Shown in pieces: positions 1 to 9,177 of a stretch of DNA of 64,000 bases (position 1 is the first letter of the stretch; each line of letters starts with the position of its first letter). Source of the DNA: Chryseobacterium fluminis. GTDB lineage: Bacteria > Bacteroidota > Bacteroidia > Flavobacteriales > Weeksellaceae. Location: assembly GCF_026314945.1 (NCBI RefSeq), contig NZ_CP111121.1, positions 4,774,001 through 4,838,000 on the forward strand, written 5' to 3'. The position numbers and the translations under genes were made by a program. The notes under the pieces were generated by a model that was not told the origin of the DNA, searched no databases, and was given only the letters and a program-made list of their open reading frames with translations.

Positions 1-1637
1 TATACAATTCCCGATTCAAGACCAATATTGATATCCAGTTTTTTACGGAATATAATCAATGCCAGAATATAATACATGCTGAAAAGCAAGGCGTATGTGG
101 TAATAAAAATAGATGATTCTTTAGAAATATGATAGATGATCTCGAGCAAAAATGAAATATAAATAACTCCGAAACATAATATTTTGAATATATTCTCATA
201 AAAGTTGTTTTCCGGCTGGTTATTTTCCGGTATTTTTCTCAATAATATTAAGTTTGTAAATGTCGTTGCCACGGTGACCAGGCTCGTTAAGAAAACTGGA
301 TTAAAAATGACAGATAAATTTTTAGCATCGAAATACTCTGCCCAGGTCATCATTTGTGCGATAATGACGAGCGGGAAAAGCAGATAAAAACAGATTCTGA
401 AAATCTTAAGATCCGTTTTTTTCCAGATAAATAACAATAATGTGGCTTCCACCGCCCAAACGCTTGTGATCAGGTGGGTTTTGAACTGAAGTGCAATAGC
501 GATCGTCACTAAACTGATGCTGATTGCCGTAAATACAGAATAGGAATTTCCGAAGTTTTTCTTTCGGTATTCTCTGTATAACAAATAGATATTGATACAG
601 GCAAAAACCAATGGAAAACTCATGACAGGCTGGTAATTTTCCTGATTGAAAATATAAACGATGCCGATAACGCTTGAAAAATTGATTAGTACCAACATTA
701 AAATGCTGGAAGAGGCCAGTATATTTTTCCTGATATACTCCTGTAATGCCAATACGTAGAAAATAATATACGTGGCTATATAAAAATAAACCGTCAGGAT
801 TTCAGTTTTTTCAAGCGTCCAGGAGAACAGATAAGCTGTGGTAAAAATATAGCAGATCCAGCCTGCGCTTTTCCAGTTTTTAAGAAAAACAATGGCAAGC
901 ATTCCGCTATTTAATATCGTTAAGTAAATAAACAGAAAAAGATAGTTACTTTGCCCGGTGCTGATCATCAGCGGGGCCAGAAAACCACCAGCTAAAGAAA
1001 AAATAATTAAAATTTCACTTTTATAAAAATACGATAAGGCAATGGAAGCCAGGGTAATGAGACATGTAATCCCGAACGCTGCATTCTGTGAAAAAAAATG
1101 ATATTCTCTGAAGGCTATAGTGACCGTAAAATAAAGGATACTGATCCCGCCGCCCATTATAATAGATGAAAATGTGCCGTAGCTTTTTCTTAAAAAATGG
1201 CCCGTTGCCATCAGTAAAGCACCTATGAAAAATCCTGTTGTCACTCTCGCCGATTCGCCGATCCAGTTTTTATCGACGGCATATTTTACGAAGTATCCTA
1301 TCCCCAGTACCAGGGTAAAGATCCCAATGATCGTTAATGCATTTTGTTTCAAAAAATCAAACACGGAAGCAAGCCAGTCTTTCTGTTCATCAGCATGGAG
1401 GTTTTCCTGGGTGTGGTTTACTTCATCGTTGCCTTTCATTTTTTCAGGAATATCAGTTATATTTCGGGTGGATGTTACCGGACTGTCCTGTATTTCTTGC
1501 AGAACCTGATTTTTCTGATCTATCTTTCGGCTTAGTTCTGAAATTTTATGTTCCAGACTCCTGATCTTATGATAAAGGCTGGTGTAGATGAAGATGATGA
1601 GAACAATTAAAACAAAAATAATAATTGAATAGGTCAT
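1..1637 (-). CDS. DUF2339 family membrane protein, 3' end outside window
   Basis: The reverse frame stays open from an ATG at 1637 to the window edge, so about 545 residues are visible and the C-terminus is missing. The N-terminus has one membrane helix, then a short coiled-coil-like stretch rich in Glu/Lys/Gln. Around residue 110 begins the long multi-helix region typical of DUF2339, recognisable by a segment reading GIGYFVKYAVDKNWIGE. The remainder is almost continuous hydrophobic helices. DUF2339 proteins are large polytopic inner-membrane proteins of unknown function, and nothing here adds a role. Family recognition is from memory of the motif. No partner gene is visible, because the next gene on the 5' side is a separate secreted protein. 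Confidence 0.8.
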   Translation of the reverse strand, partial: MTYSIIIFVLIVLIIFIYTSLYHKIRSLEHKISELSRKIDQKNQVLQEIQDSPVTSTRNITDIPEKMKGNDEVNHTQENLHADEQKDWLASVFDFLKQNALTIIGIFTLVLGIGYFVKYAVDKNWIGESARVTTGFFIGALLMATGHFLRKSYGTFSSIIMGGGISILYFTVTIAFREYHFFSQNAAFGITCLITLASIALSYFYKSEILIIFSLAGGFLAPLMISTGQSNYLFLFIYLTILNSGMLAIVFLKNWKSAGWICYIFTTAYLFSWTLEKTEILTVYFYIATYIIFYVLALQEYIRKNILASSSILMLVLINFSSVIGIVYIFNQENYQPVMSFPLVFACINIYLLYREYRKKNFGNSYSVFTAISISLVTIAIALQFKTHLITSVWAVEATLLLFIWKKTDLKIFRICFYLLFPLVIIAQMMTWAEYFDAKNLSVIFNPVFLTSLVTVATTFTNLILLRKIPENNQPENNFYENIFKILCFGVIYISFLLEIIYHISKESSIFITTYALLFSMYYILALIIFRKKLDINIGLESGIV

Positions 1638-1689
1638 TCGTGATTTTATTTACAGTCAAATATAATTGATTTGTCTGAAATAGCTGCCA

Positions 1690-1721
1690 AATAAAAATCC
1701 ACCTTATTTCTAAAGTGGATT
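1690..1721 (-). terminator. Intrinsic terminator after the secreted protein gene
   Basis: Read on the minus strand, an 11-bp stem with one G-U pair closes a GAAA tetraloop and is followed by a T-rich run. It lies 20-50 bases past the stop codon of the gene at 1743-2462. Confidence 0.7.
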
Positions 1722-1742
1722 ATCTATAGTCAGTTTAATGTA

Positions 1743-2462
1743 TTAATTTGATATTTTGTAAATGTAGAATGAAGCAACACTGGAACCCAGCAGTGCGGCA
1801 GAAAGTGCGTTTGATCCGGTGAGGCCGAAAGAAACTTTATCTCCCGCCTGAAAAGTATAAACTGAATTCAGACTTGTTTCTGAAATGGTCAAACTCAAAA
1901 GAACAAGATTGGCACCACTGAATGTCCGGCTGTCTATGAGGGTTCCGACTCCTGCTCTTGTTCTTACAATCCCGATTCCCGGAGAGTTGGATAAGATCTC
2001 TGCCTGGAGTCCTGATCCGTACCGGAAGGTGAATCCGGTGGCATAAACCCCTGAAGACGGAATCGTATAGCTGTTGTCCGTATCTGTAAATAATCCCGCT
2101 GCTCCTACGGTTCTTTCGCTGGTCAGGAAATTGACAGCTCTGAATCCCGTAGGGAAAAGTCCCAGACTCAATAAGTTCACTCCTGCTGTTTTTCTGGCGG
2201 CATACACACTTGTATTGGTGGTAGCTGCAGTAACAGCAGCATCTGTAAGTAACTGAGAGTCCACACGCGTAACCTGTGCATTTCCCAAATTTAATGCCAT
2301 AACCTGATAACCGGGAAGTGTGGTTGTCTGAGGAATATCTCTTACTTTCAAGGTTCCGTTCACATCGAGGGTTGCAGTAGGGGTGGGGGTATTAATCCCA
2401 ATCTGCGCCAAAGCGGTTATCCCGCTCACTGCTAAAAGTAGACTACAAATTCTGGTTTTCAT
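1743..2462 (-). CDS. Secreted protein, C1q/TNF-like C-terminal fold, function unknown
   Basis: A 239-residue protein with a clear signal peptide ending near ALAQ. The mature start GINTPTPTATLDVNG is the standard opening of a large group of flavobacterial surface proteins, in which it precedes a variable head. The last ~110 residues have the look of a C1q/TNF-like beta jelly roll: SSGVYATGFTFRYG, then a GDKVSF strand, ending in an aromatic SFYIYKI strand. This fold assignment is inference from pattern only. Such proteins are probably exported and surface-associated; no T9SS C-terminal sorting domain is evident. The gene stands alone, with a terminator just downstream. Confidence 0.7.
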   Translation of the reverse strand: MKTRICSLLLAVSGITALAQIGINTPTPTATLDVNGTLKVRDIPQTTTLPGYQVMALNLGNAQVTRVDSQLLTDAAVTAATTNTSVYAARKTAGVNLLSLGLFPTGFRAVNFLTSERTVGAAGLFTDTDNSYTIPSSGVYATGFTFRYGSGLQAEILSNSPGIGIVRTRAGVGTLIDSRTFSGANLVLLSLTISETSLNSVYTFQAGDKVSFGLTGSNALSAALLGSSVASFYIYKISN

Positions 2463-2883
2463 GTTTAAAAAATTTAATTTAGTTAATGGTTTTTCTCAGT
2501 TAGTTAGTTTGACAGATAATCACAAAAATCATGCCTCTGGCCTGAATGAATTTAGCGATTAACTAAAATTAATAAAAATAATTTAATCAAATTTATTTTT
2601 TTGATTAATAAAATAACAATAAATTAGTTTATGTTATGAATATCGGAAATGAATTCCGGCATTTACATCCGTATAATGTATAAATACTCTCCGATTAGTG
2701 ATTTTTATTCAATTGAAAAATCCCGTCATAAAAAGTGACAGGATTTATTTTACTATCAGGACATTTTTACCGCAAAATATATTTTATATAAAATCTTATC
2801 TATTCGACTCACCCGATTGTGACAAAATATCATCTAAAAGATCAATAATAGAGTCAGTATTAATAGAGTACATAAATTATATA
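2463..2883. other. Gene-free AT-rich stretch
   Basis: About 420 bases separate the secreted-protein gene from pheA, both on the minus strand. I see AT-rich DNA, presumably holding the promoter of the gene at 1743-2462, and one hairpin terminator at 2712-2746. A 65-codon plus-strand frame here has no family resemblance and overlaps the end of pheA; I do not call it. Confidence 0.5.
2712..2746 (-). terminator. Probable pheA terminator
   Basis: On the minus strand an 11-bp stem (AAATCCTGTCA with its complement, one G-U pair) with a 7-base loop is followed by a T run. It lies about 140 bases past the pheA stop and is the first hairpin downstream. Confidence 0.55.
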
Positions 2884-3732
2884 TCAGCTTTTTAGTAAAA
2901 ATTCTCTGTAATTTCCAAGAAAATCTACCTTGGCATTTATTGTTTTCAGTTCCTCCAATGCATTTTCATAGAGGGTAGGAAGCCATTTTCCGGTAACGTT
3001 GATAAAAAAGAAGTAATTTCCCAGGCCTGTTTTTAAAGTTCTGGACTCTATCTTACTGAGATTCATTTTTCGCCACGCAAATACCGACAGGACCTGGTGA
3101 AGTCCCCCTGCATGATCTTCCGGCAGGGTAATTAACAAAGCTGATTTATTTCCTAAAGATTCCAGCCGGTTGTTGTCATAAGCAGACCCGGTTCCGGAAA
3201 TAACAATAAACCTTGTATGATTCTGTTCAAAATCCTGAATATTCCGGTGGATAATTTTTAACCCGTATAAATGGGCGGCAAACTGGTTGGCCACAGCAGC
3301 TTTTTTCAGGTCAGGGTGTTCAGAAACGTATTTGGCAGCAGCGGCCGTAGAGGAAAACTCCTGTCTTTCAACGTCTTTATAGTGCGTGTCCAGAAAATGA
3401 AAACTTTGTGCTAAAGCCTGTGGATGAGAATAAATCTTTTCAATATCTTCCGCATGATGTTTTGGATGGATCATCAGGTGGTGAGCAATAGGCATTACTG
3501 CTTCTGCTTCAATTCTGATATTCTGCGTTTTATATAAATAGTCAAGGGTCATAGAAACTGTGCCTTCAATAGAATTTTCAAGGGGAACGACTGCTTTGTC
3601 GGCATCTCCTTTTTCTACAGCAGCAAAACAATCCAGAATATTAGTCACGGGTACAAGTTCATCGTCAGGAAAAAGTTGGGCGGCAGCGAGCTGGGTAAAG
3701 CTGGCCTGAGGCCCAAGGAATGCAATCTTCAT
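2884..3732 (-). CDS. pheA: Prephenate dehydratase
   Basis: Converts prephenate to phenylpyruvate in phenylalanine biosynthesis. The 282 residues match the monofunctional enzyme length. The catalytic domain opens with IAFLGPQASFTQLAA and contains VVPLENSIEGTV and the TRF motif (NHTRFIVI, about residue 172). The C-terminal ~80 residues form an ACT domain for phenylalanine feedback, with KIESRT where most enzymes have ESRP, so the Ser-Arg pair is kept but the Pro is replaced by Thr. No chorismate mutase domain is fused. The gene sits alone between a secreted protein and the thioesterase, all on the minus strand. Confidence 0.95.
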   Translation of the reverse strand: MKIAFLGPQASFTQLAAAQLFPDDELVPVTNILDCFAAVEKGDADKAVVPLENSIEGTVSMTLDYLYKTQNIRIEAEAVMPIAHHLMIHPKHHAEDIEKIYSHPQALAQSFHFLDTHYKDVERQEFSSTAAAAKYVSEHPDLKKAAVANQFAAHLYGLKIIHRNIQDFEQNHTRFIVISGTGSAYDNNRLESLGNKSALLITLPEDHAGGLHQVLSVFAWRKMNLSKIESRTLKTGLGNYFFFINVTGKWLPTLYENALEELKTINAKVDFLGNYREFLLKS

Positions 3733-3853
3733 ATAACTTTATAGTATTTTAATTTAAATGTAGTGAAAAGTCATGAGGTCTCCAAGCTGAAGGCTTAAAG
3801 TTTCGGATCATCTGAATACGGTTTCATTCTAAATCTAGACCCCATAACTAAAG

Positions 3854-4264
3854 CTATTCTTTCCAGTTTTTCTCAATAAGCTGCATCAGAAAATCCGGAC
3901 ATTTAATGACTCTGTTTGTTTTGGCATCCAGAAAGAAAAGGGTAGTAGAAGCTTCTGTAATTTTTACGTGATCTTCATTATAAATTTCATATTCGAATTC
4001 TATTTTTACCCCGGGTATTTTTTTTATGTAGGTTCGGATTTCTAATTTCTGGTCATATAAAGCCGGCCTTAAATATTTAATTTTATAGTCGGAAACGGGC
4101 AGCCAAATTCCTTGATTTTCAATCTCATTATAGGACATTCCTATGCTCCGGAAAAGCTCAACTCGGGCCACTTCAAAGTATTGTGCATAGTTTCCGTAGT
4201 ATACATATTTCATAGGATCTGTTTCTGCGTAACGTACTCGTAATGAGTGTGTTGTGTATATCAT
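3854..4264 (-). CDS. Acyl-CoA thioesterase, 4HBT (YbgC/FadM-like) hot-dog fold
   Basis: A single hot-dog domain hydrolysing acyl-CoA thioesters. The motif RVRYAETDPMKYVYYGNYAQ near the N-terminus is the 4HBT active-site signature, with Asp in the usual catalytic position. A start seven codons upstream (4285) is possible. However, a -7 box TATATTTG lies at 4286-4293 on the minus strand, immediately before that ATG, so transcription would begin about there; I therefore prefer the ATG at 4264. The gene is divergent from dnaA, with about 137 bases between the two start codons. The substrate cannot be told from the sequence. Confidence 0.85.
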   Translation of the reverse strand: MIYTTHSLRVRYAETDPMKYVYYGNYAQYFEVARVELFRSIGMSYNEIENQGIWLPVSDYKIKYLRPALYDQKLEIRTYIKKIPGVKIEFEYEIYNEDHVKITEASTTLFFLDAKTNRVIKCPDFLMQLIEKNWKE

Positions 4265-4401
4265 AGTAAGGTGTATTTTAGACATACAAATATATTTTTA
4301 AATAATCAATAGCCGCAATATTTTTTTTTGAAGAGAAAATATTGGACCTTTGTCATCCTTCTAAAAAAAGTACTAACCAAGAGTTAATCGGGGCATAATT
4401 T

Positions 4402-5856
4402 ATGGATGAAAATTTAATGTTGATATGGCAGAAGTGCCTTCAGTTTATGCGAGATAATTTAAACGCGGCTGAAGACAATTCTGATTTAAAGAAACTTGAA
4501 AAATCTTTCGACCTGCTGTTTGATAAAGTTCAGCCAATTTCTTTGGTTCAGAATAATCTTACATTGATGGTTCCGAGTGATTTTTACAAGGAATATATTG
4601 AGGATAACTACCTGTCCTTACTTTCTGCTGCCCTGAAGAAAAATATTGGAAAAGGAGTTAAATTATGGTATTCTGTAATGGAAAATAAACCTTCAGGTTT
4701 AGAAAAACCCGTTACGATGAATATGAAGGGGAACACCGTTCCCACGCCAAAGATGCAGGAAACGATGCCGAAAGGTTTTTCGTCCAATATAGTAAACCCG
4801 TTTGTGGTTCCGGGAATCAGAAAAGTAAATATTGATTCCAACTTAAAAGCTGATTTTTCTTTTGATAATTATGTAGAAGGGGAAAGCAATAAATTTGCAG
4901 CTACCGTGGCGAGATCGATTGCCAAAAGACCTGGTGCGACTGCTTTCAACCCGCTGTTCTTATATGGGGGTTATGGAGTCGGTAAGACCCATCTTGGACA
5001 GGCTGTCGGTTTAGAGGTGAAAAGCCAGTTTCCGGATAAAGTCGTTCTTTATTTGTCTTCTGAAAAGTTTATCCAGCAGTTTATTTCAGCTGCAAAAGCT
5101 CATAAGCAGACCGAATTTGCCAATTTTTATCAGATGGTAGATGTTTTGATTATTGATGATATTCAGTTCTTATCTGGTAAATCGGCTACCCAGGACAGCT
5201 TCTTCCATATTTTTGATTATTTGCATCAGAACGGGAAGCAGATTATCTTAACTTCAGATAAGGCTCCTGCAGATATTATGGATATTCAGGACAGGATTGT
5301 TTCCCGGTTTAAGTGGGGACTTTCCGCAGAAATAAAATCGCCGGATCTGCAGACCCGAAGACAGATTATTGTAGACCGGTTAAGCAGAGACGGGATTGTG
5401 CTTCCGGATGATGTGCTGGATTTCTTAGCGACAGAAACCAAGACCAATGTCAGAGAACTTATAGGAGTGATTAATTCCGTGATTGCATATTCTACCATCT
5501 ACAAACGAGATTTAAGTCTTGAATTATTAAAAGACACCATTAATAAAATTGCAGCTAACCAGAAAAAAATCATCAATATTCCTTATATCCAGGAAGTTGT
5601 CTGTGATTATTTCGGAATTAAAAAAGAGCAGCTTTTATCGAAGACAAGAAAAAGAGAAATTGCTTTACCAAGACAGCTGGCGATGTATTTCTCCAAAGAA
5701 TTTACCAACTCTACATTTACTAAAATCGGTGAAGAAATGGGAGGTAAGGATCACTCAACGGTAATGTATGCCTGTGATACCATTAAAGATGTTTCTAAAA
5801 TCGATAAAGAGATTAAGAAATATGTGAAGGATCTGACGGAAAAAATTAAACAGTAA
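4402..5856 (+). CDS. dnaA: Chromosomal replication initiator DnaA
   Basis: Binds DnaA boxes at the origin and opens the duplex for replication. At 484 residues the length is normal. Visible are an N-terminal domain I, a variable linker (about residues 85-140), the AAA+ core with Walker A GGYGVGKTHL near residue 195 and Walker B LIIDDIQFLSG near 250, and the C-terminal DNA-binding domain with GGKDHSTVMYACDTI. The start codon is followed directly by the conserved domain I. No cluster of DnaA boxes was noticed beside the gene, so the origin may lie elsewhere, as is common in Bacteroidota. A terminator follows the gene. Confidence 0.98.
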   Translation: MDENLMLIWQKCLQFMRDNLNAAEDNSDLKKLEKSFDLLFDKVQPISLVQNNLTLMVPSDFYKEYIEDNYLSLLSAALKKNIGKGVKLWYSVMENKPSGLEKPVTMNMKGNTVPTPKMQETMPKGFSSNIVNPFVVPGIRKVNIDSNLKADFSFDNYVEGESNKFAATVARSIAKRPGATAFNPLFLYGGYGVGKTHLGQAVGLEVKSQFPDKVVLYLSSEKFIQQFISAAKAHKQTEFANFYQMVDVLIIDDIQFLSGKSATQDSFFHIFDYLHQNGKQIILTSDKAPADIMDIQDRIVSRFKWGLSAEIKSPDLQTRRQIIVDRLSRDGIVLPDDVLDFLATETKTNVRELIGVINSVIAYSTIYKRDLSLELLKDTINKIAANQKKIINIPYIQEVVCDYFGIKKEQLLSKTRKREIALPRQLAMYFSKEFTNSTFTKIGEEMGGKDHSTVMYACDTIKDVSKIDKEIKKYVKDLTEKIKQ

Positions 5857-5879
5857 AAATAATTTAATTTTATAATGAA

Positions 5880-5912
5880 AATGAAGAGTAAGGTTTATTC
5901 TTCATTTTTTTT
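5880..5912 (+). terminator. dnaA terminator
   Basis: A 7-8 bp perfect stem (ATGAAGA with TCTTCAT) and an 11-base loop are followed by eight T residues, 24 bases past the dnaA stop. Confidence 0.8.
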
Positions 5913-6062
5913 AGTTTTGTTTAAATAAAAGATAACGATTTAAAAGATGGTACCATGTCAAAATTCCCAATCTGTATTGGGATAAGATGACAGATTATCA
6001 GCAGTTTCAATTTTTTATAAAAAGATTTGCTGCCATTGTATAACCAATAAATAACAATTAAA

Positions 6063-6761
6063 ATGCTTTTTTTACTTCCGGCCTACCTTTCAGAAAATAC
6101 CTCTATTACTCACTTTTCACCGGTAATCAAAGAGTATATTATGCAGACCGATTATTTCTTTGTGGAGAATGAGAAGACTGCCAGAAAAGTAGTGAAGTTT
6201 TTTGCTCCTGAAAAGAAGCAGGCTGATCTGAAGCTTTTTTTACTGGATAAATACACGGAAAATGCCGACATTAAAGAAGCTCAGGAACTGATGATGAAGG
6301 GACAGGATTTCGGATTGCTTTCGGAAGCCGGTCTTCCCTGTATTGCTGATCCCGGAAATCTTATTGTAAAATGGTGTCATGAAAAAAATATCAGAGTGAT
6401 TCCTGTATCAGGGCCTTCTTCTATTATTTTAGCTTTAATTTCCAGCGGTTTTAACGGTCAGGAATTTACTTTTAACGGCTATCTTCCTATTGACAAAGGA
6501 GAAAAGAAAAAACAGATTTTACAGCTGGAAAGTACTGTTCAGAAGACGGGTTATTCTCAGATTTTCATGGAAACGCCTTACAGGAATAATGTACTTTTTG
6601 AAGATTTGATTAAATTTTTATCACCCAATAGCAAACTTTGTATTGCCGCAAATATCAACGATCCTGAACATGAGTTCATTAAAACAAAAACCATAAAAGA
6701 CTGGCAGAAACAAAAACCGGAACTTCATAAAATTCCGGCTGTATTTGTATTAGGAAAGTGA
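6063..6761 (+). CDS. RsmI-like SAM-dependent methyltransferase (tetrapyrrole methylase fold)
   Basis: The 232-residue protein has the tetrapyrrole-methylase/RsmI fold. Landmarks are MLFLLPAYLSE at the start, the LSEAGLPCIADPG loop near residue 95 and VIPVSGPSSIILALISSGF near 125. True RsmI 2'-O-methylates C1402 of 16S rRNA. This protein is shorter than E. coli RsmI (about 286 residues) and resembles the short paralogue common in flavobacteria, so the rRNA target is inference only. It is a single-gene unit between dnaA and the convergent GxxExxY remnant, whose 3' end overlaps it by 12 bases. Confidence 0.8.
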   Translation: MLFLLPAYLSENTSITHFSPVIKEYIMQTDYFFVENEKTARKVVKFFAPEKKQADLKLFLLDKYTENADIKEAQELMMKGQDFGLLSEAGLPCIADPGNLIVKWCHEKNIRVIPVSGPSSIILALISSGFNGQEFTFNGYLPIDKGEKKKQILQLESTVQKTGYSQIFMETPYRNNVLFEDLIKFLSPNSKLCIAANINDPEHEFIKTKTIKDWQKQKPELHKIPAVFVLGK

Positions 6762-6956
6762 TAGAAGAATGAGTAATTTCAATTTTTTTTTATTCTCGCA
6801 GATAGGACAATCTATAGATATGGACTGCCGTTCCAACTCTTTAAGTTCGTAAACTAAAATTCTATGGTAAACGCTTTCCAGAAGAGCGGGACCAAGTTTA
6901 TTACAGACATTAAAAATAAGTCTTCTTATGATGTAAGAAATTTCATTTTCATTCAT
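6750..6956 (-). pseudogene. Truncated GxxExxY protein remnant
   Basis: Only 68 residues remain of a family that is normally about 125. The first ~45 residues keep the family signature (NKLGPALLESVYHRILVYEL, the Gly-x-x-Glu-x-x-Tyr motif). Past residue 50 the sequence turns to low-complexity Lys/Leu and stops, missing the PDDEXK-like half with the Asp/Glu-x-Lys residues. The stop lies inside the 3' end of the methyltransferase gene, so the lost half is not present elsewhere. GxxExxY proteins are of unknown role and often occur near repeats or mobile DNA. Confidence 0.65.
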
Positions 6957-7018
6957 TTATTTTTTTCTGCAAATGAAAGAAAATAAAAAATATACCTCAA
7001 TTATTCATTTTGGTGTGG

Positions 7019-7909
7019 TTATCTGGCTTTACCGCTCTTCCATTTTTTCCAGAGATAAATCAGAACCGGAATCAGTAAAAAGAACGGCCACAGAGAAATC
7101 AAGCCCAGGAAAAATGCCACAAAGCTATTCCAGCCCTCAGTAAGGGAGTCTCCGAAGCGGCTTGCGAAGCCTATTTTGGAAGTTGTCGAACTTCTTACTT
7201 TTTCTTTAAACAAGCCTAAATTCAGGGTGCTGTAATTCACCCGGTCGTCAATAAAGCGCAGTTTTCCTTCTGAAACATCAATTTCATCTTCAAGCTCGCG
7301 GATGTTTTCCTGGATTTCGAGAATATCTTTGGTGGTTGATGCGCTTTTAAGCATATCTCTGTACTTCTCAAGATAAATTTTCTTATTGGTGAGCTTAATA
7401 GAAACATCAGTATATTCCTCCGTGACATCATCAGAAGAAATATTTTTTGAAGCCACTGATCCGATGCCGTCAGAAAATGTATTGATCAGCTGATCGAATT
7501 TCTGATGCGGAACACGAATCGTATAATTTAAATTTTCATTGGTGTCAGTATTATGAAATTCTTCTGTCTGGATATAGGCGTTATTGTTCTTAACGATATC
7601 ATTGATCTGTCGCTGAGCCTTTTTTATGTCTCCTACCTGAATACTCATCTCCCCGTTTTTAATGATTTTTTTTGTGATTGTATCATCTTTAGAAGGCTGA
7701 CTTCGCGTTGTTTTGTTATCGGGTAAAAGTTTTTCAGTAATTGCAGCAGGGGGTACAACTTTATCTTCTTGCACCATGTCGGTTAATTCTGCTTTTACTT
7801 CGTGTTGCCCTGAGGAGTCAGATTTATTACACTGAATAAGGAACAGGCAAAACAGTGGTACCCATAATTTTGTCATAAATGAATTTTTCTTAATCCTATC
7901 AAAAATCAT
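7019..7909 (-). CDS. DUF4349 lipoprotein
   Basis: A 296-residue envelope protein. The signal segment ends in a lipobox (FLIQC), giving a lipid-anchored N-terminal Cys, then a ~50-residue disordered stretch. From residue ~80 comes DUF4349: KKIIKNGEMSIQV, a central coiled-coil rich in Glu/Lys/Ile around residues 180-225, and near the C-terminus a membrane helix (FFLLIPVLIYLWKKW). An internal ATG at 7876 gives a shorter, equally good signal peptide and may be the true start. DUF4349 proteins are of unknown function, although the fold and architecture suggest an envelope scaffold. Divergent from the DUF2891 gene. Confidence 0.85.
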   Translation of the reverse strand: MIFDRIKKNSFMTKLWVPLFCLFLIQCNKSDSSGQHEVKAELTDMVQEDKVVPPAAITEKLLPDNKTTRSQPSKDDTITKKIIKNGEMSIQVGDIKKAQRQINDIVKNNNAYIQTEEFHNTDTNENLNYTIRVPHQKFDQLINTFSDGIGSVASKNISSDDVTEEYTDVSIKLTNKKIYLEKYRDMLKSASTTKDILEIQENIRELEDEIDVSEGKLRFIDDRVNYSTLNLGLFKEKVRSSTTSKIGFASRFGDSLTEGWNSFVAFFLGLISLWPFFLLIPVLIYLWKKWKSGKAR

Positions 7910-8034
7910 GCTTATTCTGAATTTTTAATGGTTAATTTTAACTATTTGATAATAATTAATGTAATTATGAAGTGAATTGATATTTTTTAGCGGGTAGTCA
8001 AGGCTACAGAAGAAATATTTCCTATTTTTAAAGA

Positions 8035-9102
8035 ATGAAAAAGAGTCTCTTAGCAATTATTTGTTTTCCTGTTTTATGGTATGCCCAGGAAAGTCTGAAG
8101 CTGACGGATGATATGGCAATTAAATTATCAGATAAGCCCCTGCACTGTATCAATCAGGAATATCCCAATAAAACAGCACATATTATTAACAGTGCCGGTG
8201 AAGTTGCATTAACCCCGAAAGATCTGCATCCCAGTTTCTACGGGTGTTTCGACTGGCACAGTTCGGTACACGGGCACTGGATGCTGGTTCGCTTGCTGAA
8301 AACAAAACCGAATCTGTCTATTGCAAAAGAGATTGAAAAAATTCTTGACAACTCGTTTAAAAAAGAAAATCTGCAGACAGAAGCCGATTACTTCACAAAA
8401 TATCAGTTAACGGGAACTTTTGAAAGAACCTACGGCTGGGCATGGCTTTTAAAGCTGGATGAAGAATTAATGACTTGGGACAGTCCAAAGGCTAAAGGAT
8501 GGCATCAGAATTTAAAACCCCTGACAGATAAAATTTTAGCTTCCTGGAAGATTTTTTTACCAAAACAGACTTATCCCAACAGAACGGGAGTTCATCCGAA
8601 CACAGCATTTGCTATGGTTTTTGCCCTTGACTGGGCAAGAGCCGCGGGCGATAAAGTATTTGAAAATGAACTGATCGAAAAAGCTAAATATTTTTACTTA
8701 AACAACACGAAAACTCCGGCATATCTTGAGCCGGACGGTTCCGATTTCTTTTCGCCAAGTCTGGAAATTGCAGATCTGATGCGCAGGGTTCTGCCTCAAA
8801 AGGAATTTGTAAACTGGCTGGATAATTTTTACGAAAAGCGGAGCCTTGAAAATATTGAAAAAATCCCGGTAGTAAGTGATTTGTCTGATTACCAAACGGT
8901 TCATCTGGTTGGATTATCGTTTACAAAAGCCTGGTGCATGAAGGGAATAGCCCAATCTCTTCCCAATAATCATCCTTTAAAAAAGAAATTTCAAAAAACA
9001 GCGACCGTATTTTTAAATAACGGTCTGCCGCTTCTCTTTCAGGGAAATTATGGCGGTGACCACTGGCTGGCAAGTTTTGCCGTGTACGCTTTAGAGGATT
9101 AA
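8035..9102 (+). CDS. DUF2891 family secreted protein
   Basis: 355 residues with a short signal peptide (ending near WYAQ). The body fits DUF2891: repeated helical segments of an alpha/alpha-barrel type and conserved patches such as HPSFYGCFDWHSSVHGHW (about residue 63), GWAWLLKLDEEL, and a C-terminal NYGGDHWLASFAVYAL. Conserved His, Trp and Asp residues in these patches resemble a six-hairpin glycosidase-like active site, but no enzyme activity is established for the family to my knowledge. Single gene; its 3' end faces the Mpo1-like gene. Confidence 0.85.
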   Translation: MKKSLLAIICFPVLWYAQESLKLTDDMAIKLSDKPLHCINQEYPNKTAHIINSAGEVALTPKDLHPSFYGCFDWHSSVHGHWMLVRLLKTKPNLSIAKEIEKILDNSFKKENLQTEADYFTKYQLTGTFERTYGWAWLLKLDEELMTWDSPKAKGWHQNLKPLTDKILASWKIFLPKQTYPNRTGVHPNTAFAMVFALDWARAAGDKVFENELIEKAKYFYLNNTKTPAYLEPDGSDFFSPSLEIADLMRRVLPQKEFVNWLDNFYEKRSLENIEKIPVVSDLSDYQTVHLVGLSFTKAWCMKGIAQSLPNNHPLKKKFQKTATVFLNNGLPLLFQGNYGGDHWLASFAVYALED

Positions 9103-9177
9103 AAAGGCTTAAACTGAATGCTGTAAGAGTAAACGTAATAAAGCAAATACCTTCTTTTCCGTCCTGATCGGTAATTA

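Noticed and set aside
1225..1564. Plus-strand frames of 63-94 codons
   Set aside because: They lie antisense to the open DUF2339 frame, which has clear family sequence and membrane helices.
2698..2895. 65-codon plus-strand frame
   Set aside because: AT-rich, no motif, overlaps the pheA 3' end and covers a terminator hairpin.
4265..4401. Origin of replication beside dnaA
   Set aside because: No cluster of DnaA boxes or AT-rich unwinding repeats was visible in the flanks.
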